The notes under the pieces were generated by a model that saw nothing but the letters and a program-made list of their open reading frames with translations, did not search any database and had not been told where the DNA came from. Below are positions 11,541 through 22,338 of a DNA stretch of 64,000 nucleotides, piece after piece. A program made the translations under genes and the position numbers. The stretch's first letter is position 1. Each line of letters begins with the position of its first letter. Source of the stretch: Macrothele yani. Its lineage: Eukaryota > Arthropoda > Arachnida > Araneae > Macrothelidae. The stretch covers positions 45,269,336-45,333,335 of the forward strand of contig CM077006.1 in assembly GCA_039090855.1 (NCBI GenBank). Reading direction: 5' to 3'.

Positions 11541-12025
11541 AACAATATGTATGTATATTATTCTGTAAGCTGTGAATTTAAAATTTGTATTGTTCTCCCT
11601 AGAGTGAGATCTCTGAAAAAAGTTTATGCTGTGATTTTTTATAATAGTTTCTTAATAAGAAAAGTTGCAATTAACACATTTCTGGGAAGTCTTTATGTTC
11701 TAGTTTTACAACTGCACATTTATAATGCTATCTTCTTATTCATGTAATGGATGGCTAGAAAGAAAAGGAAAAGAATTTCCATTTCTGTACTTTTTCTACT
11801 TAATGTTTCTATTAACAGATGTAGATGCCATACAGATGCCTATTTGTATTTAATCATTTTAAATTATAAAAGTATTAATAGTATAAATGAAGATGTTGTG
11901 CATATACAATACATTAAAAAACTTACACCGTCTTTGCACGATATATTTAATTTAAAAAAGATATATATTTAAATATTTAATTATATTTACATATAGAATT
12001 TACATATTTAAGATATTTACATATA

Positions 12026-12088
12026 GAATTTCTGCAAGTACGGCTGAAAGTGGGTTCTCCACTTTCAGCCGTACTTGCAGAAATTCTG
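12026..12088. repeat. Near-perfect hairpin at the inversion junction
   Basis: AGAATTTCTGCAAGTACGGC and the following GAAAGTGG pair with the mirrored downstream sequence around a loop of about five bases (GTTCT). The right arm encodes G-S-P-L-S-A-V-L-A-E-I-L of the RT, so the left arm is inverted coding sequence. Confidence 0.9.
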
Positions 12089-13212
12089 CTTCAACACACT
12101 GAGAACAAAGTTCTCAATGAATTTCCCCTTCCCCCCAGTTTGTATATCAGGTATGTCGACAACATCCTTGTGTTTTGGCCTCATACACAGGATGATTTAG
12201 CCAAGTTCGCTGACGCGCTTTCATCTGTTTTTCCCACTATCGGGATCACGATAGAAACTGAATCAAACTATTCTCTACCATTCTTAGACTTTCAAATCAC
12301 CCGTAACCCAGTAACATGCAACCTTTCTTACTCTGTATAACGAAAACCCACTGCCGGAAGTAGTTTAATTCCTTTTAACTCCTCACATCCGTTACCACAT
12401 AAGCTTTCAGCCATCAATTTTTTAATCAGAAGAGCTTTCTTGCACTCATCTGCTAACAGCTTGCTTAAACTTGAAATAGATTTCATTTTCGATCTAGCCA
12501 CCAAACATGGATACCCCAAATATATAATTAACAGAATATATCGAAGAATTTTAAATGATAGATCTACATGTTTGGCCAAAGAACAAAACCAGCAAAGCAT
12601 TTTGTTGGTACCATGGAGCAGTACCCAAGCATTACTAATGTACTGACACTCACATGTATGAAATATGACACTCATTTTGGCATTAAATCCAGAAATATAT
12701 TTTCACTCATCAAAAAAGATAGAGAACCACCTGATACTCTGTGTAAATGGGGTGTATATAATATACCATTAATAGATGTTTCCAATGGTGAACACGTAAG
12801 TAATTATGTAGGATCTACAAAACGTAGCCTTGAAACTAGAATGCAGGAACATAAATATGAAATTCGCGTTAATCATAGTAGCTACACAGCACTCGCTAGA
12901 TATGTGGCACAAGGAACTGTCCAACCGGATTGGAAAAACATTAAGTTGCTACATACACCTGCCTCTGTATACTCATTGTACATAACTGAAAGTTTATACA
13001 TTGAGACCTTCGGGGACGATTGCTGTAACGATAATTCCCCAACTGAATTACACAGGATTTGGAAAAGACTCATTTCAGCTATGACCTGCATAACATCTTC
13101 TCTTGTTAAATATGTGAGGTATAACAAATACATATATATTTTGTATATTTTGCACCTGTTTATCATATTCCCACATGGACCTCGTCTGATGTGTGAGTTA
13201 GTAATGAAATGA
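12048..13212 (+). pseudogene. Penelope RT C-terminal half plus GIY-YIG endonuclease
   Basis: RT motifs M-G-S-P-L-S (12050) and Y-I-R-Y-V-D-N-I (about 12140, the catalytic Y-V-D-D box with the second Asp as Asn) are followed by the FLDFxITR segment. The linker carries a TAA near 12338 and a frame change near 12600. The GIY-YIG domain follows with G-V-Y (about 12751), N-Y-V-G-S-T-K-R (about 12805), conserved Arg and E-H, and a late Glu region (about 12985). The element copies itself by target-primed reverse transcription in the nucleus. This copy lacks the RT N-terminus and is dead. Confidence 0.85.
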
Positions 13213-13309
13213 TGGCAACATGTGACACTCTGGCGACGCTAGTCTACATCATGTACGTCATCATACTCGGACATATATGTGGGAGCACACGTGAAACAGT
13301 GGCTCTCCT

Positions 13310-13353
13310 CCATCTGAAGATGGGTCGATTGTTGACCCGAAAGTACTAATGGG
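13310..13353 (+). ncRNA. Hammerhead-like ribozyme motif in the Penelope 3' region
   Basis: In order: CCAT (13310-13313), CTGAAGA (13314-13320), one unpaired T, helix II GGGTC/GACCC (13322-13326 with 13334-13338), GAAA (13339-13342), a minimal helix III within AGTACT, then A and ATGG (13349-13352), which pairs with CCAT as helix I. Predicted cleavage would be after A13348. Hammerhead ribozymes are known in Penelope-like elements. The extra base after CTGAAGA departs from the canonical core and could reduce or abolish activity. Confidence 0.6.
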
Positions 13354-13449
13354 TTTTTAATCTTTTAAATATGTAAATATCTATCGTTTTTTAAATTAAA
13401 TATATCGTGCAAAGACGGTGTAAGTTTTTTAATGTATAAAAGTATTACT

Positions 13450-14157
13450 TCCTTTTACATCCATGTAAAAAGAAAGTACATATTACAGAGTGTATGCTTA
13501 TTTATGTGGAGCTTTTATGTGATTTTTAATTACGAGAAAAATTACTGATAAAATTTGCGTTGAGATTTTAGGGGTGACATTTATATTCCACTCAACTTTA
13601 AGGGAACACACACAAGGGTGTAACATTTGACATTTAGCCTTCCAAGAGTCACTTTAGCCTGCTGATCTTAAGGAAACATTTGCAAGGGAACAACACCCTC
13701 CTAAATAGTCTGTAAATACATTACAAAGCCACCTAACAACTACTGTAGTACACTTATCACAAAAGCAATATGCACTAGGGTAGAATATAAGCTGCTAATT
13801 GACCACTGTAAAAATAATTAAAGGTTTAATATTCAGTATTCAATCCACTGAGTGACTGTTGTAGCTCACTAGTATTGAAGAGATCATGCAAGGCATCAAA
13901 TACTTGACATTCAATAAACTTCAGTGCCCCCTTACAGCTGATTCATTTTAAAGGGAACATCTACAGAAATAGTTTAATTGCCCTTGTCATTCAAGCCACC
14001 TATGGAACATTTTAGTCCCTTTTGTCTTGAATGGAATAGTCCCTTGCTATTGTGTAATTGTATCATTAATTTCATGCCCAGCTAAGTCTGAGAACTCTAT
14101 ACTTAAGTAATTTCACTACTAACTTCAAGTTGCTGAGCCCTAGAATTCAAACATTTA
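13450..14157. other. Intron sequence, nothing recognised
   Basis: AT-rich, no conserved frame. Phrases such as TAAGGGAACA and TTTAAAGGGAACAT recur loosely at about 13600, 13670 and 13950, but not as a regular repeat. Confidence 0.4.
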
Positions 14158-14159
14158 TA

Positions 14160-15365
14160 CACTATCTACCAACAAGTAATTGGACACCCCTGCAATCGAC
14201 GATATCTGCGGTCCTGATACACGCCACGGCCGCCGCCATTAAATATCGTGTGGGAAACAACTACGCAACCAGTCGCATGGAAGATGCCACGCAGTTCAGA
14301 GCTCTCTGATTTCGAGAAAGGTGTAATCATTGGATATCACAGAAATGGCCGATCCATACGTGACATATCCAGCGAGTTGAAGTGCCCCAAATCGACAATG
14401 GCCTACGTGATTGGCAAATGGAAGATGAGAGGTGACTGTCTGAATGTGCCCCGACCCGGCATACCCACAAAACTGGAAGTTAGAGACCGACGGGTGCTGG
14501 CCAGAGAAATTCGGAAGAACCACACCAAATCGATGGGCCACACCTGCGAGAAGTTTCAACAGGCATCCGGGAGTGTTCTTTTGATGAATACCATCCGTAA
14601 GGAAGCCCATCTGCTCGGTTATCATGGACGTGCTGCCGCCCACAAGCCTTTGATCACCAAGTCCAATAGCGCTGCTCAGCTAACGTGGTGCAAAGAACGC
14701 CGACAGTGGAAACAGGTTCTCTGGAGCGACGAATCAAGGTTCACTCTCTACGGTTCGGATGGCAGGGTCTGGGTTTGGCGTCTGCCTGGAGAACGCCTCT
14801 TGCCGGAATGTATTGTGCCAAACTGTGAAGTTCGGCGGCGGTGGAATTATGCTGTGGGGGTGTTTCTCCTGGTATGGCACGGGACCCTTGGTCGCAATTC
14901 CTGGTAGACTCAACGCCAAGACCTACTGCACCATTTTGGATGACCATGCGCTTCCTACGTTATGGCAGTTTTACGGGGTGGACCCATGTTACTTTCAGGA
15001 TGACAATGCAACCTGTCATGTTGCGAGGTCCACCATGGATTGGTATGGTGACAATGGGGTTAATCGAATGGACTGGCATGTGCAGAGCCCGGACCTTAAC
15101 CCTATCGAGCACCTCTGAAACGAGTTGGAGCGTCAATTTAAGGGGTACCACCACCGTCCGAAATCGGTGAAGGAACTGACCTGTCTTCTCCAAGCCGAGT
15201 GGAAGAAAATACCGCTAGCCGTTGTAACAACGCCTGGTTGAGAGTATGCCCTGGAGGGCCGCAGCTGTAATCGCCGCTCGTGGAGGCTCCACCAACTATT
15301 GAAGGTGAATAAACTTCGTTTTCCTTTGCTATCACTGGTGTCCAATTACTTTTTGGTAGATAGTG
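14160..15365 (+). mobile_element. Tc1-like DNA transposon A
   Basis: The 29-bp terminal inverted repeats begin CACTATCTACCAACAAGTAA and end in the complementary GGTAGATAGTG, with one mismatch. A TA lies on the left (14158-14159); the right flank reads TG, probably mutated. Size of 1.2 kb and one transposase gene are typical. Confidence 0.9.
14284..15302 (+). pseudogene. Tc1-type transposase (DD34E), frameshifted
   Basis: Starts M-P-R-S-S-E-L-S-D-F-E-K-G, a typical Tc1 N-terminus with paired-like helix-turn-helix domains. Catalytic residues are visible: W-S-D-E-S-R-F (about 14727), Q-D-D-N-A (about 14997) and N-P-I-E-H (about 15100), which would execute cut-and-paste transposition at TA. Breaks are an extra A in CCAAAC near 14820, TGG to TGA after N-P-I-E-H-L at 15116-15118, and a frame change near 15228. 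The expected end ...R-G-G-S-T-N-Y stop falls at 15300-15302. Length would be about 339 residues. Confidence 0.85.
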
Positions 15366-15769
15366 TGGTATCCAAACTGTAGAACTCTCAAACTCATAGT
15401 AGTTGAACCCAAGAACTGTAAAACTACTAGTAACCGAGTCTTTAAAATCTAAACCTGAAGTAGTTCATCCCTAGCACTCTAAAATTCATAGTGATTGAGC
15501 CCTATAATTCTGAAAATCATAGTAGCTTATCCATAGAAATCTCATATAATAGTACTAAAGCACTGAATTCTAAAACTTAAAGTAGTGTAGTGATGCTTTA
15601 ACAGTGGGAAATATGGCCCTTATGGGCTGTTAATGGCATTTGTATGTGCCTACCAAGTAATTGTGAAGAGTTATTTCTTCAGAGAGAATTGTTTCTCATT
15701 ACATTACATTATTTGCATATTTTTTGGCAATAATTACCAATTAAGTGCACTATTTTACATGCAAGTCTG

Positions 15770-16705
15770 TAATGACTTCGCAACCAGAAAGACCAAACTT
15801 ACCTCTAAGGTCTTGGCTTCTTTCCTTTAATACACTTCATGCATGTTTTACAGAATAGTTGGTATACTGCTGGCCTTTTGGGTTTAGTCTTTCTTCATAT
15901 CTGCACACAGATTGCTGTTGTTATTCCTCAGGTCATGAACCTTCTTGTTTTTATTTGCAGAACGCTACAATAGCATTTGCTGCAGGGTAGTGCGAGATAT
16001 GAGGCAGGTGGAGAGCTACATAAATCACAGTTGACAAAAGTTTGACTAGCGTGAAATGTAAATAGTGAAATATAAGTTATGTAGATAGTGGTTTTAAATT
16101 GAGTGGTCTGAATGTGGTGTGTTAAATAGTACGTAATAGTGCTTGTATGTGGTATGTAAATAGTACATAATAGTGGTTGCGTTGAATAGAATATAGGTGT
16201 GATATAAGTGGGTATTTATTCTGTACGTAAGTGTGTATTTGAGTAGAGTACTGTTTTAGAAGTGTGTATTTGAGTAGAGTACTGTTTTAGAAGTGTGTAT
16301 TTGAGTAGAGTACTGTTTTAGAAGTGTGTATTTGAGTAGAGTACTGTTTTAGAAGTGTGAATTTAAATAAAAAGTTATTGAAGAAAAAGTGAAAAAAAAA
16401 GAAAGAAAAAAAGGTGAATGAATGTCGACAACACTCGCATATTAGTGAGTAAGCATCTAATGTAAACGAGATATCATGTACGTCAAACAACAGTAAGAAT
16501 TCAACATATTGTAGCGTCCTGCTAATAAAAACAAGAAGGTTCATGACCTGAGGAATAACAACAGCAACCTGCGTGCAGATATGAAGAAAAACCAAACCCA
16601 AAAGGCCAGCAGTGTAACAACTATTCTGGATAATGTGAATGAAGTGTATTAAAGAGAAAGAAGCCAAGACCTTAGAGGTAAGTTTGGTCTTTCTGGTTGT
16701 GAAGT
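15770..16705. repeat. Large inverted repeat with arms of about 200 bp
   Basis: Bases 15770-15975 recur as reverse complement at about 16500-16705 with roughly 90% identity by eye. Shared marks are CAGAAAGACCAAACTTACC, GGTCTTGGCTTCTTT and TCAGGTCATGAACCTTCTTG. The spacer holds the 31-bp tandem repeat. No coding frame was recognised. A foldback element or a head-to-head retroelement insertion would explain it. Confidence 0.8.
16231..16360 (+). repeat. 31-bp tandem repeat, four copies
   Basis: Unit TGTGTATTTGAGTAGAGTAC plus TGTTTTAGAAG, four almost identical copies inside the spacer of the inverted repeat. The near identity suggests recent expansion. Confidence 0.9.
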
Positions 16706-17165
16706 TGTTTCTCATTAGTATTAATAAATAAATATTTATTCTCAGAGTATTTATCTCTAACACCTACTGAGTTTTATAAATAGAAAATTTACAATTTGTC
16801 TCTGTTCCGCAATAAGGGATTACTTCCAATTCTATCATTTCTGAATGTTTCCAGATGTGGAAAAGAGGCATCAAGATATTTTTTGTCCCTTGTTCTGAAT
16901 AGTTTGTTGAATATTAACACTTCAGAATTTTAACTAACCACTGAGTAATTTTCAAACATGTATTAATATTTGATCTTTTTTTTTTTTTTCATTTTTAAAT
17001 GTACCCATTAAACTCACTGAAATGAGGAAAATCTTTTTTAACTCACATTTGAATACAAAATTTGATTTTAGTATACATTTATGGGCTATATATGTAATGT
17101 ATTACCTTGGACACATTTATGTAAATTTCGAGCTGAGTATTTCTAATAAGTTTTGTTTTATATAG

Positions 17166-17368
17166 GAAATGGAGGACCAAGTAGCATATAACATGCTGAG
17201 AGACTTGCCTGTACATTGTCATTTTGCAAATGGAATTGGAACATGTTGCTACCTGCCTATCAAATCAAAAACTCAGTTGATTAGAATTCTTCAAGATGCC
17301 CTGGATGCATACAATGATATCTATCCAGCAATGGATCTTGTTCTTTTTAAAGATGCTATCAACCACAT
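17166..17368 (+). CDS. Dynein heavy chain, exon 3 in window (approach to AAA4)
   Basis: Acceptor TATAG ends at 17165 and donor AT|GTATGT follows 17368. Starts in phase 0 (E-M-E-D-Q), matching exon 2, and ends with two bases of an Ile codon. Encodes C-H-F-A-N-G-I-G and M-D-L-V-L-F-K-D-A-I-N-H, conserved blocks before the AAA4 P-loop in DNAH9/11/17-type chains. Confidence 0.93.
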
Positions 17369-17717
17369 GTATGTTTTCTCTTTATTTTTTTTAGGCTAAA
17401 TGCTGAAAAAAGAGTAAAACTTTTATATGCATGTCAATTTCAGTGTTCTTTTTCAGTTGTTCAATGCAATCTTTTTAAACTGGATAATTATTGCTAGTAA
17501 GTTTTACAGAAAAGGTCCCAAAACAGTTATTTAAGCTTTAAATCAGTCACCAGTCAATCTCTTTTTTTTTTTTTATAACCTTTTTGTTTTTTGGTTAATT
17601 TCAAAGCTATATATCTTCAGCTTTTACACTTATTAAAAAAGCAAATGAGAGTCCAATTACGGATTCACACTAAATGTATATCATTTTATAAAAAGTTAGG
17701 ATTATGTATGTTGTTCA

Positions 17718-18320
17718 TAATGCCATAAGAAGGCACTTCTGATTTAGCTTTGTTTATTCATAATCTTGTAAGAGCAGCCTTCACATTCATCTTTATCTGC
17801 TCATAATATTGTGAGAAGATGCTTCATATTAAGCTCTATTCGTTTATAATGCCATAAAAGGTACTTCATATTTAAACTTAATCTGCCTATAATGCAGTAA
17901 GAAGGTGCTTTAGCTGCAGCTTTACCTGTTCATAATGCTGTAAGAAGGAAAGAGGGTGCTTCAGATTCAGCTATATCTGTATGCAATGTTGTAAGATGGT
18001 GATTCACATCTAGCTTTATCTTTTCATTATGCTGTAAGAGTGTGATTCAGATTCAGCTTTATCTGCTCATAATGCTGTAAGAGCATGCTTCATATTCTGC
18101 TTTAGCTGTTCATAGTGCTGTAAGAGGGTATTTCAGACTCAGCTACATCTGCTTATAATGCTGTAAGAGAGTGCTTCATATTCAGCTTTATAATGCTGTA
18201 AGAGAGTGCTTCATATTCAGCTTTATAATGCTGTTAAGAGGGAGTTTCAGATTCAGCTATATCTGATGATAATGCTGTAAGAGGTTGCTTCAGATGCAGC
18301 TTTACCTATTCATAATACTG
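17718..18320 (+). repeat. Degenerate minisatellite, unit about 43 bp, about 14 copies
   Basis: Units follow the pattern CATAATGCTGTAAGAG, GTGCTTCAGATTCAGC, TTTATCTG, with spacing of 35 to 53 bases. Copies diverge more at the left than in the centre (18020-18260), as expected for an array homogenised from the middle. Confidence 0.85.
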
Positions 18321-18334
18321 TATACAGTTCTATA

Positions 18335-18862
18335 TGTTTCTCCTTAGTTGCACAGAAGATGTCCAAACTGTACTCAATTTCTTGCCATGTCCATTGTAAT
18401 AAATCCATATCAACAGCAGCAGTTGCATTCACGATCCATTCCTTTAGATTATTTTAATAACTCACCTTTTCTGTATACTCTATCTTTGTCAAATCCCCAT
18501 AAAAAATTCACTGGGGTTATATCAGGTGAACAGACTGGCCATGGAATCTGGCCATCTCAGCCAATCCAGCATTCTTGAAACACAGTATCGAAGCAGTTGC
18601 AAGCCCCTTTTGCCCAGTGGGAAGCAGCTCCATCTTGTTGAAAAATAACATCTGGCTAAAGGCCTTCAACTTGTGGCACAGCTAAATTTTGCAGCATATC
18701 TGTGTAGACATCTGCATTGATAGATTTTCCATGAAGAAGAAAAGGACCAATAATGCTGTTGTGCATAAGCCCACACCAAACATTAACTTTTGGCAATATA
18801 AAACCACTCACTCGTACATTCTTGATAAATAAGTATAAGCGACACCGTCTCTGTACAAACAA
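18335..18862 (-). pseudogene. Tc1/mariner-superfamily transposase C-terminal fragment
   Basis: On the minus strand the frame reads P-K-V-N-V-W-C-G-L near 18790, F-Q-Q-D-G-A-A-S-H-W near 18640 and a W-I-G segment near 18570. This is the DDE core of the same transposase group as the open frame at 63512-64000. The third catalytic region reads S-P-D-I-T-P-V-N-F instead of D-F. The N-terminal half is absent, because a Penelope 3' fragment begins at about 18863. Confidence 0.65.
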
Positions 18863-19150
18863 TTGAATAAGATAAGAAAATCAAGAAACTTTATTCTAAA
18901 ATACACATGAGTACTTTCGGGCCACTGTGGTCCCATCTTCAGATGTGAGATGAACATTTGAACCGTGCTGCAATTTATAGAGACCAGGGCAGCATGGGTA
19001 AACATAGTATGTGTATGTGTGCGTTATGTCAGCGATGTTTAAGGTGGAGCTTCCTCGTTTTGTCCAGTCTCCTTTGGGTGATTATATAATAGATTTTTCC
19101 ATACAGGTAGTAAATCACATGGTGCATAATCATTACAACATTTGTTATGG
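18863..19150 (-). mobile_element. Penelope-like element 3' fragment
   Basis: Read on the minus strand, an untranslated tail leads to a hammerhead-like motif at 18947-18904 and ends near 18863 inside the transposase fragment. No RT or nuclease coding was recognised. Assignment rests on the ribozyme-like core shared with the element at 11878-13434. Confidence 0.45.
18904..18947 (-). ncRNA. Hammerhead-like ribozyme motif, minus strand
   Basis: On the minus strand: CACAT (18947-18943), CTGAAGA (18942-18936), one extra T, helix II GGG/CCC (extended by CCAC/GTGG), GAAA (18918-18915), minimal helix III in AGTACT, C, then ATGTG (18908-18904) pairing with CACAT. The 44-base span and layout equal those of 13310-13353, while helix I has five compensated pairs of different sequence. 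Confidence 0.6.
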
Positions 19151-20126
19151 ACTTTTCAAATAAATAGACTTTCAGTCAATAATAGCATTGAATGGGATCT
19201 TGGCGTTATTAGGATTCTTGCATGGTCCCATTTATTTATTTATTAACTTTTGAGCTATTACAGACAACCTTTCAACAAAGGGAAGTTTTTGATAAAACAA
19301 GCTTTCAGTAAAATGATCTTTATGGCAAAGTGATTTTCAGTCAAGTGACCCTCTGGTGGAGTGGATGTTGAACAAATGAACTGCATTGCAGTATGAGCTT
19401 TGAACATACAGTTGTGTGCTTGAATATTATTCAAGTAAAAAAAATAGGTCAGCTATGATTTTCATACTTATTTTTACCTAGGTCACCTAATCACACAAGC
19501 TTAGGGAACATATTATGTTTCAAAAATGTTACCACTCATTGTCTTTGAGTTATACGCATTTCAATAGAAATGACCACAATATTTTTAGAAAAATTTCCTA
19601 GTCAGAGCCTTTCTGATGCGCTCAGATAAAGAGTCCTATTTAGTTATGATTAATTAGATAACCATTATCATCCAAAAGCTTTTATTCTAACTGAAAACAC
19701 AATAATCATTGCATATGTATACTTTTCAATGAAAACACATTTGTGCCATGCTAGATATATTTCCAAGTGCTCCATTTTTCCTGTTGATGTCCCTGTTATT
19801 CTGATTCACTTATAACTGTGGTTTAGATATAATATCACTTATCTACAATTTTAAGATCACTTATCTACAAAGAGACATATAAGTATTGATCTTGGCACAC
19901 ATGATTTAATTATACCTTCTATAATTGGAAAACATATTTTGAAATCTTTATAAATTTCGTATTTCAACAAAAATTGCATGTCTTGAACATTTGTTCACCC
20001 AAAGCTTTACAGAATCTTACATATAGTTGTCCTCATTAATCAGAAGTGTCTTAAGTTATTTTGATCTTCAAGTACACATTTTTTTCCTAGTTGTAAATGC
20101 ATTTATGACACCTCTATTGATAGCGT
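19151..20126. other. Intron sequence, nothing recognised
   Basis: AT-rich with no convincing coding frame or terminal repeat. Confidence 0.4.
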
Positions 20127-20778
20127 ACTGTGGAATTAACTTTTTTACGTGTCTTATAGAGGTTATTATTCAAAAAGTTGGTGGTCAAATTTTCGAACTA
20201 AAGCCTAGTTCGTCATCAGGACTATGTCACTGGAGTACTTGCTGCCACTACTCCAGTATAATTTTCAAGAGCAATATGCCATTATGTCTTAAAAGAAAAG
20301 TGTTTGATCAATGCATCCTTCCAGTGCTTACGTATGGTGCAGAGACGTGGACCTTAACTAAAAGAGACATATAAAGGCTGCAGACAACTCAAAGAAGCAT
20401 GGAGAGGTGCATGCTTGGTATAACCAGGAGAGATAAGAAGAGGAACTCGTGGATCCGAAAAATGACGAGAGTGGAAGACATCATGATCAGAGTTAAATCC
20501 CCGAAATGGCAATGGGCTGGACATACTGCCAGAAGGACAGACCATAGATGGACAGCCGAAATTTTAGATTGGATTCCAAGGGACAGGAAAAGACCCAGAA
20601 AAAGACCACATGGGAGATGGGTGGATGAAATTCGTAAATATGCGGGAGTGACATGGAGGAGACTGGCTCAAGACAGACCGTTGTGGAGGAAACTTGGGGA
20701 GACCTTCGTCCAGCAGTGGATTGATAATGGTTGACAATGATGATGATAAGACCCGTAAAAAGTTAATTCCACAGTACA
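20127..20778. repeat. Inverted repeat framing an RTE tail
   Basis: About 31 bases at 20127-20157 (GTACTGTGGAATTAAC and onward) are the reverse complement of 20747-20778 with few mismatches. Between them are a hammerhead-like core on the minus strand (CTGATGA 20219-20213, stem GAACTA/TAGTTC, GAAA 20194-20191; helix III weak) and an RTE tail. It may be a Penelope pair interrupted by a LINE. Confidence 0.55.
20258..20747 (+). mobile_element. RTE-like LINE tail, copy 1
   Basis: The C-terminal region after the RT is present: C-L-K-R-K-V-F-D-Q-C-I-L-P-V-L-T-Y-G-A-E-T-W, then R-D-K-K-R-N-S-W-I-R, W-Q-W-A-G-H-T-A-R-R and W-R-K-L-G-E-T-F-V-Q-Q-W. A TAA replaces Gln after K-R-D-I (20372-20374). It ends in a (GAT)n tail. 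Two more copies lie at 29343-29720 (+) and 35652-36345 (-). Confidence 0.85.
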
Positions 20779-21089
20779 TATTTTTTTTTTCAGAACTGTC
20801 AGCAAATATTCCAGGCTTAAATATACACTGTATTTATGAACTTACTTTCTCATTTTGGTGGAATGGAACATTAAGACTAACCAAGATACTGTGCTGTTCC
20901 TTTTCTTCTTCTTTTTTTGTTTTGTTTCTTATGACCTGTATTGTATTCTTGATTTTAAATTTACTTTTTAGAGATACAGAATTTAAGAACTGGATGAGTT
21001 CTTTTGCAAGATTGATGATGACCAACATACTGAGAAAAAATCAGTCTCACAAATCTTTTTCTTTCCAATTCTCAATTATGCCACATACA

Positions 21090-22338
21090 CAGTGTGGCAA
21101 TTAAGTAATGAGACTGAATAAAAAAAAAAGGGAAAAGCAGGAAAACTTACATGAATATATTTTATTTGATATACATTTCCCTGCATTATTACAAGAAGTG
21201 TCATGATCAACCAATGAAATGAAGGACTTGCAAAGGTCATCCTTTGGTATGGAGTGAAGAGCTGATGTCGCAGGTCTTTGTATGTCTTCAATTTCTTGAA
21301 AAACTTTTCCTTTTAAAGGCAGCTTTCATTTAAAAATAGGAAGTAGTCACATGGTGACAAATCTGGAAAATAGGGGGGATGGTTGAATACGCACACTCAT
21401 CTTTGTGCCAGAATTGCTGTACACTGGCTGCTGTGCATGCGGGTGCACTATTGTGAAGAAGCAATCATTGCCCATGTTTTGTACTCAGGACTGACCCGTA
21501 CAATCATCCACAGTTGTTCTAAAATGGATGTGTAAGCACTGCAGGTGACAGTTGTACCCACAGGAATGAACTCGTGATGCACAATTCCCTTGTGATGTAA
21601 AAGCACCCAAGCATTGTCTAGATTTTGGACTTCTGTAACCTGATCTTCTTTCATTAGGGTGAGTGTGGCAACTTCCACTGAGCACTCTGATGCTTTGTTT
21701 CAGTATCATAATGTAAATACCATGTCTCATCACCTGGCACAATGCTTTGGAGAAAATTTCGCATTGTTTCTGCAATCTCCAGGATGTCTATTGTGTATTC
21801 CACTTGTACATGTTTCTGGTCATCTGATAAAGCATGCGGAACAAAACAAACCCCTAATCTTGTTCTAAAATTTGCCAAATTGTTAACACTGTGCTCACAT
21901 TCCAGCATCTTCTCGAGGTCACAAAACGATCCCTTTTTATCCTTTCACGAATTTTCTCAATGAGTTCAGATGTGCACGCTGAAATCAGGCATCCAGGCCT
22001 TTCATCATTTTCCAGATCTTCCTACACCACCTTGAAACGTGCATACCATCGGAACATTTGTGCACAAGATAGGCAATGAGCCCCATACACATCACGTGAC
22101 AATTCAACTGTCTCAGTTGCAGTTTTACGGATTTTCAAACAGAACTGGATATTTGCTCTTTGCTCCATGACTGAGTTGTGACAATGATCTTCCTATGTGC
22201 AATTCTCACACAAATGCTGTTGCCCCCACATAGCTGATAAATGATTTATATATATAAAAAAAAACCATGCCTTCCTGACCCTTCTGTTTTACCAGGATTT
22301 TAAAAATAAATCAGTCTCATTACTTAATTGCCAAACTG
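21090..22338 (-). mobile_element. mariner-superfamily element D
   Basis: Terminal inverted repeats of about 25 bp start CAGTGTGGCAATTAAGTAAT on the left and mirror at the right end (CAGTTTGGCAATTAAGTAAT on the minus strand). Total length of 1.25 kb is typical for the superfamily. Confidence 0.85.
21250..22168 (-). pseudogene. mariner-like transposase, minus strand, inactivated
   Basis: Starts at the ATG complementary to 22166-22168 (M-E-Q-R-A-N-I-Q-F-C). Downstream motifs are V-P-H-A-L-S-D-D-Q-K, G-D-E-T-W-Y-L-H-Y-D (first catalytic Asp), G-I-V-H-H-E-F, then H-N-S-A-P-A where H-D-N-A-P-A is expected, and P-P-Y-F-P-D-L-S-P-C-D-Y-F-L-F. The second catalytic Asp is therefore lost, and the frame shifts several times. 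Confidence 0.8.

Larger units (their letters stand above)
11878..13434 (+). mobile_element. Penelope-like retroelement with inverted 5' end and 13-bp target duplication
   Basis: TATAAAAGTATTA is present on both sides (11865-11877 and 13435-13447), a 13-bp target duplication. The + part contains RT and GIY-YIG coding. The first 150 bases are an inverted copy of the element's 3' end. An arm of 49 bases at 11910-11958 is the exact reverse complement of 13387-13435. A second inverted segment meets the RT coding sequence as a hairpin at 12026-12088. Inverted, 5'-truncated copies are typical of Penelope-like elements. A hammerhead-like motif lies near the 3' end. Confidence 0.88.

Noticed and set aside
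15670..15700. CTTCAGAGAGAATTGTTTCTC as a ribozyme core on the minus strand
   Set aside because: GAAA lies 5' of CTGAAGA, the wrong order for a helix II-closed hammerhead.
17718..18320. CRISPR-like array of short repeats
   Set aside because: Units are diverged, spacers are not unique sequences and the context is an animal intron.
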